From the NCBI RefSeq assembly GCF_017873605.1, contig NZ_JAGGKI010000002.1, forward strand, positions 1-64,000: 64,000 bases of DNA, given 5' to 3'. The notes beneath the pieces were generated by a model. The model was given only the letters and a program-made list of their open reading frames with translations, was not told the origin of the DNA and did no database searches. Each line of letters opens with the position of its first letter. The first letter of the stretch is position 1. Made by a program: the position numbers and the translations under genes. The DNA comes from Paenibacillus lactis. GTDB taxonomy: Bacteria; Bacillota; Bacilli; Paenibacillales; Paenibacillaceae. Of this stretch, positions 25,881 through 33,899 are shown piece by piece.

Positions 25881-27792
25881 AAATGTCTTGAGGAATAAAC
25901 GGACGTATGCAGCCTACTTCCTGAGCAGTGCATTTTCGGTCATGATTTTCTTTGTGTGCTCCCTGTTTTTGTTTCATCCGGAGCTTTCTCGGCAAATGTT
26001 CTATCCGGTTGTTATTCAGGCCATGGTTGGCGCCGAGCTGATCATGTACGTGTTCTCGTTCTTCTTCGTGCTGTATTCAGTGGGGGCGTTTTTGAAGACG
26101 CGAAAGCGCGAGTTCGGCATTTTGTTCATGCACGGCATGACTGACCGCCAATTCAACCAGATGGTGTTCCTGGAAAATATGATCATCGGCATCAGCGCCA
26201 TTGCGACCGGGATCTTGTCCGGCATCATCACCGGCAAGCTGTTCCTCATGGCCGGCTCGGCTTTTCTCGGGGTGCCTCCCCTGCCGTTTCGCCTGTCGCT
26301 GCGGGCGCTGGGGCTGACCATCGCCAGCTATGTGCTGCTGTTCATCGTGATTTCAATGTTCACCTCCAGGCTCATGCGGCCCAAGGCGCTCATCGACCTG
26401 TTCCAATCCGGGCAGCGTCCGAAGACAGCTCCGAAGACGTCGCCCTGGCTGTCCGTTCTCGCAGCCGTGCTGCTGATCGTCAGCTACACGCTGGCGGCCA
26501 CGACCACGGCGTCTACGCTTGCTCTGCGGATGTTTCCGGTAACCTTGATGACGATGCTCGGCACCTACCTGTTCTATTCGCAGCTTGGCGTAGCTCTGGT
26601 GCGGCGAATGAAGAACAGCCGCCGATTTACCTGGAAACGGACCAAGCTGATCCTGCTGTCCAGCCTGCACTACAGGCTGAAGGACAATGCACAGATGTTT
26701 GCCATGGTCACCATCGTGCTGGCCGTCTCATTCTGCTCGGTCGGCGTGTTCGCCTCCATCCCGGTGCTCACCAAGCAATTTAACGAGGATTTCCCTGCCG
26801 CCATCGGCTACATCGCCAAGGAAGGAAACACCGCCGAGAGGGAGCATCTTCAGACCATCCGGCAGGAGCTGGATGAACGTAAAATACCGTTTGAAACGTT
26901 GTCGTTTCACGTTAAATATACCGAAGCCAATCCCGATTCTTCCCGGTCGGAGGTCCCGCTCACCCTGCTGTCCTTCTCCGACTACAAGGAGGCTGTCCTG
27001 ATGGCCGGACTGCCGTTTAACGAGCCTCCGCTGGAGGCTGACGCTGCCCTTGTCCTTGTCGCATCGCAGAACGACCGGGCCTATATCCGGACCCGGCACC
27101 ATGTATCGTACCAGATTCCGGATACGGATATCCGGCTGCGCGAGGTCGGGTATTCGGAGCATGCCGGCGTCCCGGAATATTTGCTTCCGAAGCTGGATGG
27201 AGACGACCGCTTTGGCGGTCTGGTCATCAGCGATGACATGTTTGAGCGCATCCCTCCTTCCCGGACAGAACGGTACACCGGCTTTTACATCGAGGATTTC
27301 CGGCAGACGGAGGGCGTCGCATCCCAGCTTGCGCCCAGAGGGGCCGTCCGTTATGAAATGAACCGTCCTTACGCGCTTACCGTAAGCGGAACCCTCTTCG
27401 CCCTGCGCGATAGCCTGTACAATATGCTGCTTTTTGCCGCTTTGCTCGTCGGAACCGTATTTTTTATCGCTGCCGGCAGCTTCCTGTATTTCCGCCTGTA
27501 TGCCGATCTTGACTATGACCGCAGGCATTATGCCACCATCTCGCGGCTTGGCATGACGGACAGGGAGTTTCGTCGAATCGTCACCGGACAGCTGGCTCTG
27601 CTCTTTTTCGTTCCGATCGGACTTGCGATCACGCACAGCATCTTTGCGTTCATCGCGCTGCAAAGCTATTTCTATCTGTCCATTGCGGCCGAAATGGGTA
27701 TCGTGCTGCTGAGCTTCCTCATGATGCAGATCCTGTACTTCTACTTCATTCGAAGCCAGTATTTGCGCAAGCTGAAGCAGACCCTGATCTAA
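25855..27792 (+). CDS. bceB: BceB-type ABC transporter permease
   Basis: A 645-residue FtsX-like permease with ten predicted spans and the large extracellular domain of about 210 residues between spans 7 and 8 (residues roughly 300-510) that binds peptide antibiotics in this family. It begins MTFRQFAFRNVLRNKRTYAA, the family N-terminus, after GGGAGGAGG. The C-terminal repeat of FtsX-type spans is complete, so the protein looks intact. Confidence 0.93.
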   Translation: MTFRQFAFRNVLRNKRTYAAYFLSSAFSVMIFFVCSLFLFHPELSRQMFYPVVIQAMVGAELIMYVFSFFFVLYSVGAFLKTRKREFGILFMHGMTDRQFNQMVFLENMIIGISAIATGILSGIITGKLFLMAGSAFLGVPPLPFRLSLRALGLTIASYVLLFIVISMFTSRLMRPKALIDLFQSGQRPKTAPKTSPWLSVLAAVLLIVSYTLAATTTASTLALRMFPVTLMTMLGTYLFYSQLGVALVRRMKNSRRFTWKRTKLILLSSLHYRLKDNAQMFAMVTIVLAVSFCSVGVFASIPVLTKQFNEDFPAAIGYIAKEGNTAEREHLQTIRQELDERKIPFETLSFHVKYTEANPDSSRSEVPLTLLSFSDYKEAVLMAGLPFNEPPLEADAALVLVASQNDRAYIRTRHHVSYQIPDTDIRLREVGYSEHAGVPEYLLPKLDGDDRFGGLVISDDMFERIPPSRTERYTGFYIEDFRQTEGVASQLAPRGAVRYEMNRPYALTVSGTLFALRDSLYNMLLFAALLVGTVFFIAAGSFLYFRLYADLDYDRRHYATISRLGMTDREFRRIVTGQLALLFFVPIGLAITHSIFAFIALQSYFYLSIAAEMGIVLLSFLMMQILYFYFIRSQYLRKLKQTLI

Positions 27793-27847
27793 GAGGACCA
27801 GCGATCGACGCTCCCAGGCCTTTAACTATGTGAAAGAGGTGTAACTT

Positions 27848-28459
27848 TTGGAAAACTGGATTACGGATATTATGGAGCAATTCGGCTATGTCGGGATCTT
27901 CCTGATGATTGCCCTGGAAAACGTGTTTCCTCCGATTCCGTCCGAGGTGATCCTCACCTTCGGCGGGTTTATGACCACCTATACCAAGCTCAGCGTTCCC
28001 GGCGTCATTCTTGCTGCGACCCTCGGCTCCGTCGTCGGGGCCGTCATCCTGTACGGTATCGGCCGCCTGCTGGACGTGGAGCGGCTCGAGAAGATTGTGG
28101 ATCGGTGGGGACATATTCTCCGTGTGAAAAAAGAAGATATCCGCAAAGCGGATGCATGGTTCGATAAATACGGCTACTGGACGGTGCTCTTCTGCCGCAT
28201 GATTCCGCTGATCCGGAGCCTGATTTCCATCCCGGCGGGCATGTCCAACATGAAATTCGGCATGTTCCTCCTCTTCACCACGATCGGCACCTTGATCTGG
28301 AACGTCATTCTGGTCTCGGTCGGCGCCGCGCTTGGCGAATCCTGGGAAGATATCGTCGCCTTCATGGACGTATACTCCAATATCGCTTATGCTGTAATAG
28401 CTGTGGCCGTTATCGCATTCCTGATTATCTTTTTCCGCAAGCGGAGAAAATCCGCTTAA
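27848..28459 (+). CDS. DedA-family membrane protein, candidate undecaprenyl-phosphate flippase
   Basis: A 203-residue DedA protein starting at TTG (27848) after GAAAGAGGTG. Conserved features are ENVFPPIPSEVIL (acidic re-entrant segment) and FCRMIPLIRSLISIPAG (the Arg-containing second segment). Several DedA proteins, including B. subtilis and S. aureus UptA-type members, have been shown to return undecaprenyl phosphate across the membrane. The position between bceAB and uppP supports that role here, but the subfamily cannot be fixed by eye. Confidence 0.88.
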   Translation: MENWITDIMEQFGYVGIFLMIALENVFPPIPSEVILTFGGFMTTYTKLSVPGVILAATLGSVVGAVILYGIGRLLDVERLEKIVDRWGHILRVKKEDIRKADAWFDKYGYWTVLFCRMIPLIRSLISIPAGMSNMKFGMFLLFTTIGTLIWNVILVSVGAALGESWEDIVAFMDVYSNIAYAVIAVAVIAFLIIFFRKRRKSA

Positions 28460-28591
28460 TCGCATCATGTGAACAATTATGGTACGTGAGGTCCGCGTGA
28501 CCGGTCGACCTCCGGCTTCTTCATGCGATAAATCATTAACGGCGCTGCATTTTTACATTTTTATTTTTTAGTAAGGGAGAGACTGTAGGTC

Positions 28592-29434
28592 ATGGATTTT
28601 ATAACTATCCTCAAAGCAATCATTCTGGGAATCGTCGAGGGACTGACCGAGTTCGCTCCCGTTTCCTCTACCGGCCATATGATCATCGTGGACGACATGT
28701 GGCTGAAATCCGAAGAGTTTCTTACGAAATACGTAGCCAACACCTTTAAGGTCGTCATTCAGCTTGGCTCGATCCTCGCGGTCGTTGTCGTGTTTAAAGA
28801 TCGCTTTCTTGATCTTCTCGGCCTGAAGCGCAAAAAGCCCGAAGCCGGCGCTCCCGCCGGTACCGGCCGCCTGAAGCTGAGCCAAGTGATCGTCGGCTTG
28901 ATTCCGGCGGGCGTGCTGGGCGTATTGTTCGAGGACTTCATCGACGAGCATCTGTTCTCGACGGAAACGGTGCTGATCGGCCTTGTTCTCGGGGCAATCT
29001 TTATGATCCTCGCTGACAAAATGAGTTCGAACAAGGAAGCGAAGGTCGTAACGGTCGATCAAATTACGTACAAGCAGGCTTTCAGTGTCGGCCTGATTCA
29101 ATGTCTATCGCTCTGGCCGGGCTTCTCCCGTTCAGGCTCCACCATTTCCGGAGGCGTCATGCTCGGCATGAGTCACCGCGCAGCGGCCGACTTCACATTC
29201 ATCATGGCTGTGCCGATCATGTTCGGGGCAAGCTTGCTGTCCTTGCTGAAAAACTGGGAGTATTTCACGATGGATGCACTGCCGTTCTTCATCGCCGGGT
29301 TCTTGGCGGCCTTCGTGTTCGCGCTGATCTCGATCCGCTTCTTCCTGAAGCTGATTAACCGGATCAAGCTGGTGCCGTTTGCGATTTATCGTATTGTGCT
29401 GGCAGCGGTTATTGCGCTTGTGCTTTATCTGTAA
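28592..29434 (+). CDS. uppP: Undecaprenyl-diphosphate phosphatase (bacitracin resistance)
   Basis: A 280-residue BacA/UppP enzyme. Both signature regions are present: GIVEGLTEFAPVSSTGHMII (residues 14-33) with the catalytic acidic pair, and LWPGFSRSGSTISGG with the essential Arg and Ser. It dephosphorylates undecaprenyl pyrophosphate on the outer membrane face, which removes the target of bacitracin and regenerates the carrier. It follows dedA after 132 bases and ends in a strong terminator. Confidence 0.96.
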   Translation: MDFITILKAIILGIVEGLTEFAPVSSTGHMIIVDDMWLKSEEFLTKYVANTFKVVIQLGSILAVVVVFKDRFLDLLGLKRKKPEAGAPAGTGRLKLSQVIVGLIPAGVLGVLFEDFIDEHLFSTETVLIGLVLGAIFMILADKMSSNKEAKVVTVDQITYKQAFSVGLIQCLSLWPGFSRSGSTISGGVMLGMSHRAAADFTFIMAVPIMFGASLLSLLKNWEYFTMDALPFFIAGFLAAFVFALISIRFFLKLINRIKLVPFAIYRIVLAAVIALVLYL

Positions 29435-29975
29435 GAATACGAGAGTATCACGCGCCGGAGACGCTTCGCGTACGTATCGTTCCTGCGATCGCTGTTGTCG
29501 ACGAATTTCTCGAATTGTCATTGGTATAGGGGAAATCCGTCGACAGCCTATGCTTCCGATGCGAGCTTTCCTTCGGAAAGCTTTCAGGCGAACACTTCGT
29601 TTCTACGGAATCGATTCGTCCGCTCCGCTGGTGCGCACAAGAAGAGCTGCAACATCCCGCTGCCTATGTTTGGGGAAATAAAGGAGGGCAAGATTCCATC
29701 TCTTGCCCTCCTTTTTGTTATGCTCCGGATTTCGAGAAGTCAAAAAGCTGTAAGCTGCCCTTGAGGGCGGTACGTAAGGGGAGTCCCTTGTTCCTCTTGT
29801 TTCTCTTCTCTCACTTGTCTCCGAACTTTCGCTCCGCAAGTCCTCCGCGTCGTATCGTTCCGCCTATAGTATGATCCTCACCCAGGTCCGCTTCCTCTCT
29901 CACGCTCCGCCTACCGCCCTGACTGCACTCCTTCGCCCTTCGAGGACCCTTAACGGCTTCAACTATCACTAATCG
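29435..29975. other. 541-bp intergenic region downstream of uppP
   Basis: No convincing gene was found. It holds the uppP terminator (29680-29718), an inverted repeat TGTCGACG / CGTCGACA (around 29497 and 29539) with a 34-nt loop, and from about 29770 a strongly C/T-rich stretch on the plus strand. Short open frames on both strands lack ribosome binding sites. Confidence 0.6.
29680..29718 (+). terminator. Terminator after uppP
   Basis: A 14-bp perfect stem AAAGGAGGGCAAGA / TCTTGCCCTCCTTT with a seven-base loop, followed by TTGTTATG. It lies 245 bp after the uppP stop, so the transcript has a long 3' tail. Confidence 0.9.
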
Positions 29976-30296
29976 TCAGCCCTCTAGCAGGATCAGCGGC
30001 TCCTTGGAATAGTAGCGCACCGCTTTCCCCTGCGAGCTTGCGTATTCGATCTCGCCCCGGGTGCTCTCTCCGATATAACCGTTCACATCGATGACGTAGA
30101 TCTCGTCCGACATGTCGATTTTACGGAAGTGCAGCTCCTTAAGCCGCGCCTCCTGCTCCGGCGTGATGTCGATGCCGTCGCTCTGCTCGAAAAAACCGAC
30201 GCTGAGCACGATATGCCCGCTCAACGTCAGGGCCGCCTCAGCCTCCCGGAATTGAGGCTTGAACCTGGTCGACCCGCATAATGTAATGACTTTCAT
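29976..30296 (-). CDS. Nucleoside 2-deoxyribosyltransferase-like (DUF4406-type) protein
   Basis: A 106-residue Rossmann-like protein starting MKVITLCGSTRFKPQF. The CGSTRF loop and the distal EIYVIDVNGYIGESTRGEIEYA segment (with GESTRGE phosphate or ribose binding residues) are typical of the nucleoside 2-deoxyribosyltransferase/DUF4406 group. The catalytic Glu of true transferases may be the one in TRGEIEYA. The ATG at 30296 follows GAAAGG. The biochemical role is unknown, possibly nucleotide salvage. Confidence 0.8.
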   Translation of the reverse strand: MKVITLCGSTRFKPQFREAEAALTLSGHIVLSVGFFEQSDGIDITPEQEARLKELHFRKIDMSDEIYVIDVNGYIGESTRGEIEYASSQGKAVRYYSKEPLILLEG

Positions 30297-30352
30297 GGCT
30301 GCGCCAACCTTTCTCAACGGTGATTAAGTGCATTTTGTCAGTCCCCAATTTA

Positions 30353-30416
30353 GCGGTGCCAATGATCAGGTCGCTGGTGCCAATGACCCGGTTCGCTGGC
30401 GCCAATGGGCGCAATC
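30353..30416. repeat. Three-copy 20-22 bp tandem repeat (GCTGGTGCCAATG)
   Basis: GCGGTGCCAATGATCAGGTC, GCTGGTGCCAATGACCCGGT and GCTGGCGCCAATGGGCGCAA follow one another directly. They fill the gap between the AraC regulator's stop and the deoxyribosyltransferase-like gene on the minus strand. The function is unknown. Confidence 0.75.
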
Positions 30417-30419
30417 GCC

Positions 30420-31325
30420 CTACTCTTCAAATGACAGGTTGGACGGTTCGTCCAACAGCTCATAATGTACGTCCAAATGAGTGGTTGGGACACTCAGGTC
30501 CACTTCTTCGAATCGGAAGCTGTCCACCCATACCTGGCCCGCTCCCATCAGGAGTACGCCGATCGAGATCGTGGCGCTCTCCTCCGGTACATCCAGCACA
30601 ATGGCGTAATGGTTCCAATTCGTGCTCCCGGTGATGCGGCGATCATTCATGTTATCGAACTGGAGCACGTCCTCGGCGTGGTTGTCGATACGCATCCACA
30701 AGCCGCAATACTCGGCGACGTTGTCGGTTTTGACAAAGCCGGAGAATCTCATCCGCTTCCCCCTGTATTTATCGGCTTTGAACTGCTGCATCATCGTGGC
30801 GAAAGCGCCGGGATCCATCGGCGTCAGGGCGCGTAAATAACCGGATGCGCTACCTTGGTGCACGACGGTCCGATCGACTCCCATTTCATAATCCTGCGGG
30901 TGGCTTCCGCTCAGGAACCAGCCCTTTAGAGCGGATGGATTGTTTGTTTGTTGATTCATGCTATCATCTCCCTTGGCTTGGATTGAGCTTTGCGCGTGGA
31001 GCAAGAAGATTTTCCGGTAGCGTCCGGGCGGAATGCCGTACATTTTCTTAAACGCTCGCGTAAAAGACTCCTGGCTCTCAAAGTGGCAGTGCAGCGAAAT
31101 ATCGATGATCGGCGTCTCGGTGTGGAGCAATAGCTGCGCTGCCAAAGCCAGCCGGCGTCTTCTCAAATAGTCCGCAATATTCAAGCCGATCTCTCGCCGG
31201 AACAGTCTGTGAAAATGGTGCGGCGAAAATCCGGCATACGAGGCGATATCCGCCAGCGTCAGCGGCTGCTCCAGATGCTGCTCCATATACGCAATGCTTT
31301 TTTGGATGATCTGTTTCGTGTTCAA
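30420..31325 (-). CDS. AraC-family regulator with C-terminal jelly-roll-like domain
   Basis: A protein of about 301 residues. The N-terminal two-helix-turn-helix AraC domain (residues 1-105, with ADIASYAGFSPHHFHRLFRR and GIPPGRYRK) is followed by a beta-rich C-terminal domain (GWFLSGSHPQDYEMGVD to VWVDSFRFEEVD) like carbohydrate-binding jelly-rolls. The HTH-first order is that of Rob/SoxS-like regulators with effector domains at the end. The TTG at 31325 follows AAAGGAGGG; an upstream ATG frame lacks a ribosome binding site. The effector is unknown, perhaps a glycan or small metabolite. Confidence 0.85.
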   Translation of the reverse strand: MNTKQIIQKSIAYMEQHLEQPLTLADIASYAGFSPHHFHRLFRREIGLNIADYLRRRRLALAAQLLLHTETPIIDISLHCHFESQESFTRAFKKMYGIPPGRYRKIFLLHAQSSIQAKGDDSMNQQTNNPSALKGWFLSGSHPQDYEMGVDRTVVHQGSASGYLRALTPMDPGAFATMMQQFKADKYRGKRMRFSGFVKTDNVAEYCGLWMRIDNHAEDVLQFDNMNDRRITGSTNWNHYAIVLDVPEESATISIGVLLMGAGQVWVDSFRFEEVDLSVPTTHLDVHYELLDEPSNLSFEE

Positions 31326-31380
31326 GGCGGGCCCTCCTTTGCCCCTAAGGATAACAAAACGAGCGTCGTCATTTTTGATC

Positions 31381-31430
31381 TTTTTTGCCAAAAAAGAAAG
31401 ACCTCTTCAATCAAAGAGGCCTTTCTTCGA
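31381..31430. terminator. Bidirectional-type terminator after the Gfo/Idh/MocA pair
   Basis: GAAAG(A)CCTCTT / AAGAGGCCTTTC closes a short loop. On the minus strand TTTTTT follows the stem, ending the oxidoreductase transcript before the AraC gene. Confidence 0.8.
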
Positions 31431-31556
31431 ATTTTTAGGGTATGCGGTGCGGTATGCAGCTAAAACCCGTTGATTCGCCTATTTGCCACTGAGGCAGTCC
31501 CGGAACAGATACCGCTGGAACTTTAGGTTTCTGTACCGGAAGGTGCGGGGAATCCC

Positions 31557-32543
31557 TTACTTCAGGCGGACCGTTTGTTTCGAGCTTGCCGATTCATACG
31601 CCGCCAGTGCCACCCGCGCCGAATAATATCCGTCTTCACCGGAAATCGCAACCGGCTTGCCGTCCCGAATGCTGTCCACGAAGCTGTTAATGAGCCCTTC
31701 ATCCATATCGTCCCCCCAGAAGCTCCAGGCGGCTTTGCCCGTGATATCGCTGTACACATCGTTCTTCTGGGCGAACGAATCGATGTTAATCACGCCCTTG
31801 GTACCGATAATCTCCAGCGTGACATCCCCCCAGGTCGGGAAGGTCCGGTTTCGGGACCAGCTTGGATCAAGAACAGCCACAACGCCGTTTGCAAATTTGA
31901 CATGGACCATGCCGGCATCGTCAATATCGGTTTCATGAAACAGTGTTTCCGCATGGGCGTACACTTCCTCCGCGACGCTGCCGGTAAACCAGTGCATCAA
32001 ATCCATTACGTGAACGGTATGGTCCAGCACCGCTCCGCCGCCGGAATGCTCGCGCTCGATAAACCATCCCCCCGGCATGGTGCCCCGGTTGGTTCCCTTC
32101 ATCGCCAAGATCTCGCCGATCTGACCGGCGTCGATCGCTTCCTTCGCCTGCCGGACCGACGTAATGAACCGGCACGGGAAAGCCGTCATCAGCTGCACGC
32201 CGTTGTCCTTGCAGGTCTGAATCATATCCAGCATCTCGGATTCGGACAGCCCGAGCGGCTTTTCGCAGAGAACGTGCTTGCCCGCAGCCGCCGCCCGCTT
32301 CGTGATCTCCGCATGACGGGCATTCTCGGAACAGATCACAACGGCGTCCAAATCTTGTGCCAATAGTTCATCGTAATTCGCATAATACGGAATGCCCCGC
32401 TCCACCGAGTAAGGGCGTACCCGCTCCGCATTCTCATCGGCAATGCCGACCACCTCAACGTCTTCCCGTTTCTGCATGGAATTCAAATAGCTGACCGCAT
32501 GCATATGGGCAAAACTGATAAATCCGACTTTAATTTTGTTCAT
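31557..32543 (-). CDS. Gfo/Idh/MocA-family NAD(P)-dependent oxidoreductase
   Basis: A 328-residue sugar or cyclitol dehydrogenase. The Rossmann N-terminus departs from GxGxxG (VGFISFAHMHAVSY), and the family motif CEKPLG with the catalytic Lys is intact. A C-terminal GFO domain includes GGGAVLDHTVHVMDLMHWF with the catalytic Asp-x-x-x-His. The GxGxxG replacement by SFAHMHA is typical of one MocA branch that oxidises myo-inositol-like or uronate substrates. It overlaps the upstream paralogue by four bases (ATGA), indicating a two-enzyme unit. Confidence 0.9.
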   Translation of the reverse strand: MNKIKVGFISFAHMHAVSYLNSMQKREDVEVVGIADENAERVRPYSVERGIPYYANYDELLAQDLDAVVICSENARHAEITKRAAAAGKHVLCEKPLGLSESEMLDMIQTCKDNGVQLMTAFPCRFITSVRQAKEAIDAGQIGEILAMKGTNRGTMPGGWFIEREHSGGGAVLDHTVHVMDLMHWFTGSVAEEVYAHAETLFHETDIDDAGMVHVKFANGVVAVLDPSWSRNRTFPTWGDVTLEIIGTKGVINIDSFAQKNDVYSDITGKAAWSFWGDDMDEGLINSFVDSIRDGKPVAISGEDGYYSARVALAAYESASSKQTVRLK

Positions 32544-33538
32544 GATGCATTCCCTCCCATAATCACAGGCTGTCCCGTCCGGGCCGAACGCTCTGCCGCC
32601 AAAGCGATTTCTACCGCATAGCAGGCATCCGCCGCGCTGACCCTAGGTTCGCTGCCGTCTTGAATGCACTTGATGAAATGCTGCACCTCATCATAATACG
32701 GATCGTGGAGGCTGGGGCTTGAAGGAATCTGAACGGCTGCCTGTTCTCCCGACGGTCCGGCGGCAAGCTTGATATCCAGCGACTGCACCTGATTGCTGTC
32801 AAACCGGATGATCCCCTGGTCTCCCGCAATTTCAAACTGGGTTGTAAACGGTCCGGGATAACCCCAGTATCCGGTTAGGTTCGCAATTGCGCTGCTTTTG
32901 AATCGAAGCGTGACCTGAGCATATTCCATCTCAGGCTCTTCCCGTTTGATCACGGAAGCGAAGACGGACTCTACTTCGCCGAACAGCCAGCAGGCAAAAT
33001 CAATATCATGAATCATTAAATCCAGAATGACGCCGCCGCTTTGATCATGATTGCTGTACCAGCCGTCCATTCCCTTCGGATAGGAGCCGTATCGCTTGAA
33101 GTGGGCCATCTTCGCCGTTCCGATCACGCCCGAGTGCGCTTGACGGTAAGCATTTGCATAATTCGGGAAGAAGCGCACGACATGCCCGATGAATAACCGG
33201 ACGCCGTGCTTCTCGCATGCAGCCTTCATTTCAAGCGCATCCTCTAGCGTGAGCGCTGCAGGTTTTTCGCAGATGATATGGAGTCCCTTCTCCGCCAGCT
33301 TCAGGACAAACGGTTTATGCAGATAGGTCGGCAAGCAAATCGCAACCGTTTCCAACTCTTCCTGCTGAAGGAGCGTATCGACATCCGTATATGCCTTCGC
33401 ACCGGACACGGCTGCAGCCTTCTCCGCCCGCCCGGCGTTAATGTCTACAACACCCGTAACCTTGACTCCAGGCATGGCTGCAAGATTGCCCGCGTAAGCC
33501 ATTCCCATCGTTCCACAGCCTATGATCGCTATGTTCAC
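32540..33538 (-). CDS. Gfo/Idh/MocA-family oxidoreductase, second copy
   Basis: A 332-residue paralogue with a canonical dinucleotide motif (IIGCGTMG), CEKPAA with catalytic Lys and GGVILDLMIHDIDFACWLFG. It differs markedly from the downstream copy, so the pair likely acts on successive or isomeric sugar substrates. The GTG at 33538 follows GGAGGTAA. A divergent carboxylesterase and a sugar ABC importer lie further on the right, suggesting a carbohydrate-catabolic neighbourhood. Confidence 0.9.
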   Translation of the reverse strand: MNIAIIGCGTMGMAYAGNLAAMPGVKVTGVVDINAGRAEKAAAVSGAKAYTDVDTLLQQEELETVAICLPTYLHKPFVLKLAEKGLHIICEKPAALTLEDALEMKAACEKHGVRLFIGHVVRFFPNYANAYRQAHSGVIGTAKMAHFKRYGSYPKGMDGWYSNHDQSGGVILDLMIHDIDFACWLFGEVESVFASVIKREEPEMEYAQVTLRFKSSAIANLTGYWGYPGPFTTQFEIAGDQGIIRFDSNQVQSLDIKLAAGPSGEQAAVQIPSSPSLHDPYYDEVQHFIKCIQDGSEPRVSAADACYAVEIALAAERSARTGQPVIMGGNAS

Positions 33539-33899
33539 GTTAAATTACCTCCATTATCCTTGAATGATGATCTCCTCGCACCGTTTTTTTGTTGGTGGCC
33601 AGGACGGTAGTGCCTTTTGAAAATATGGCTGACCTACATAACATTCTTCAACGTTCTTCGCATTCCTGCTCAAGAAGACGGATTATGTCATTTTTTGAAA
33701 CCCGGTCGTTAACTTGGTAAAGTGTATATAGATGCTTCCATAAACACAGAATTTTCGATCCAGGGCAAGAGGTGGGGAGTAACAATGCACGTCGGACTTT
33801 TACCGTTCCTCCTTCCGAATTCGGGCGCCGCTTGCCGGATCCTTCATGTTTAGACACAATTACCGATACAAGAAAGAGAGAAAGGGTGTAGAGAACAAT
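33539..33899. other. 361-bp divergent intergenic region
   Basis: No established gene. On the plus strand a 22-codon frame (33785-33853, MHVGLLPFLLPNSGAACRIL) has a fair ribosome binding site (GGTGGGGAG) and ends 47 bases before the esterase gene, so it could be a leader peptide. A 69-codon minus-strand frame (33648-33857) lacks a ribosome binding site. Promoter boxes are not clear. Confidence 0.45.

Noticed and set aside
33648..33857. 69-codon minus-strand frame in the oxidoreductase-esterase gap
   Set aside because: A GTG start without a ribosome binding site and no recognisable domain; overlaps the likely esterase promoter region.
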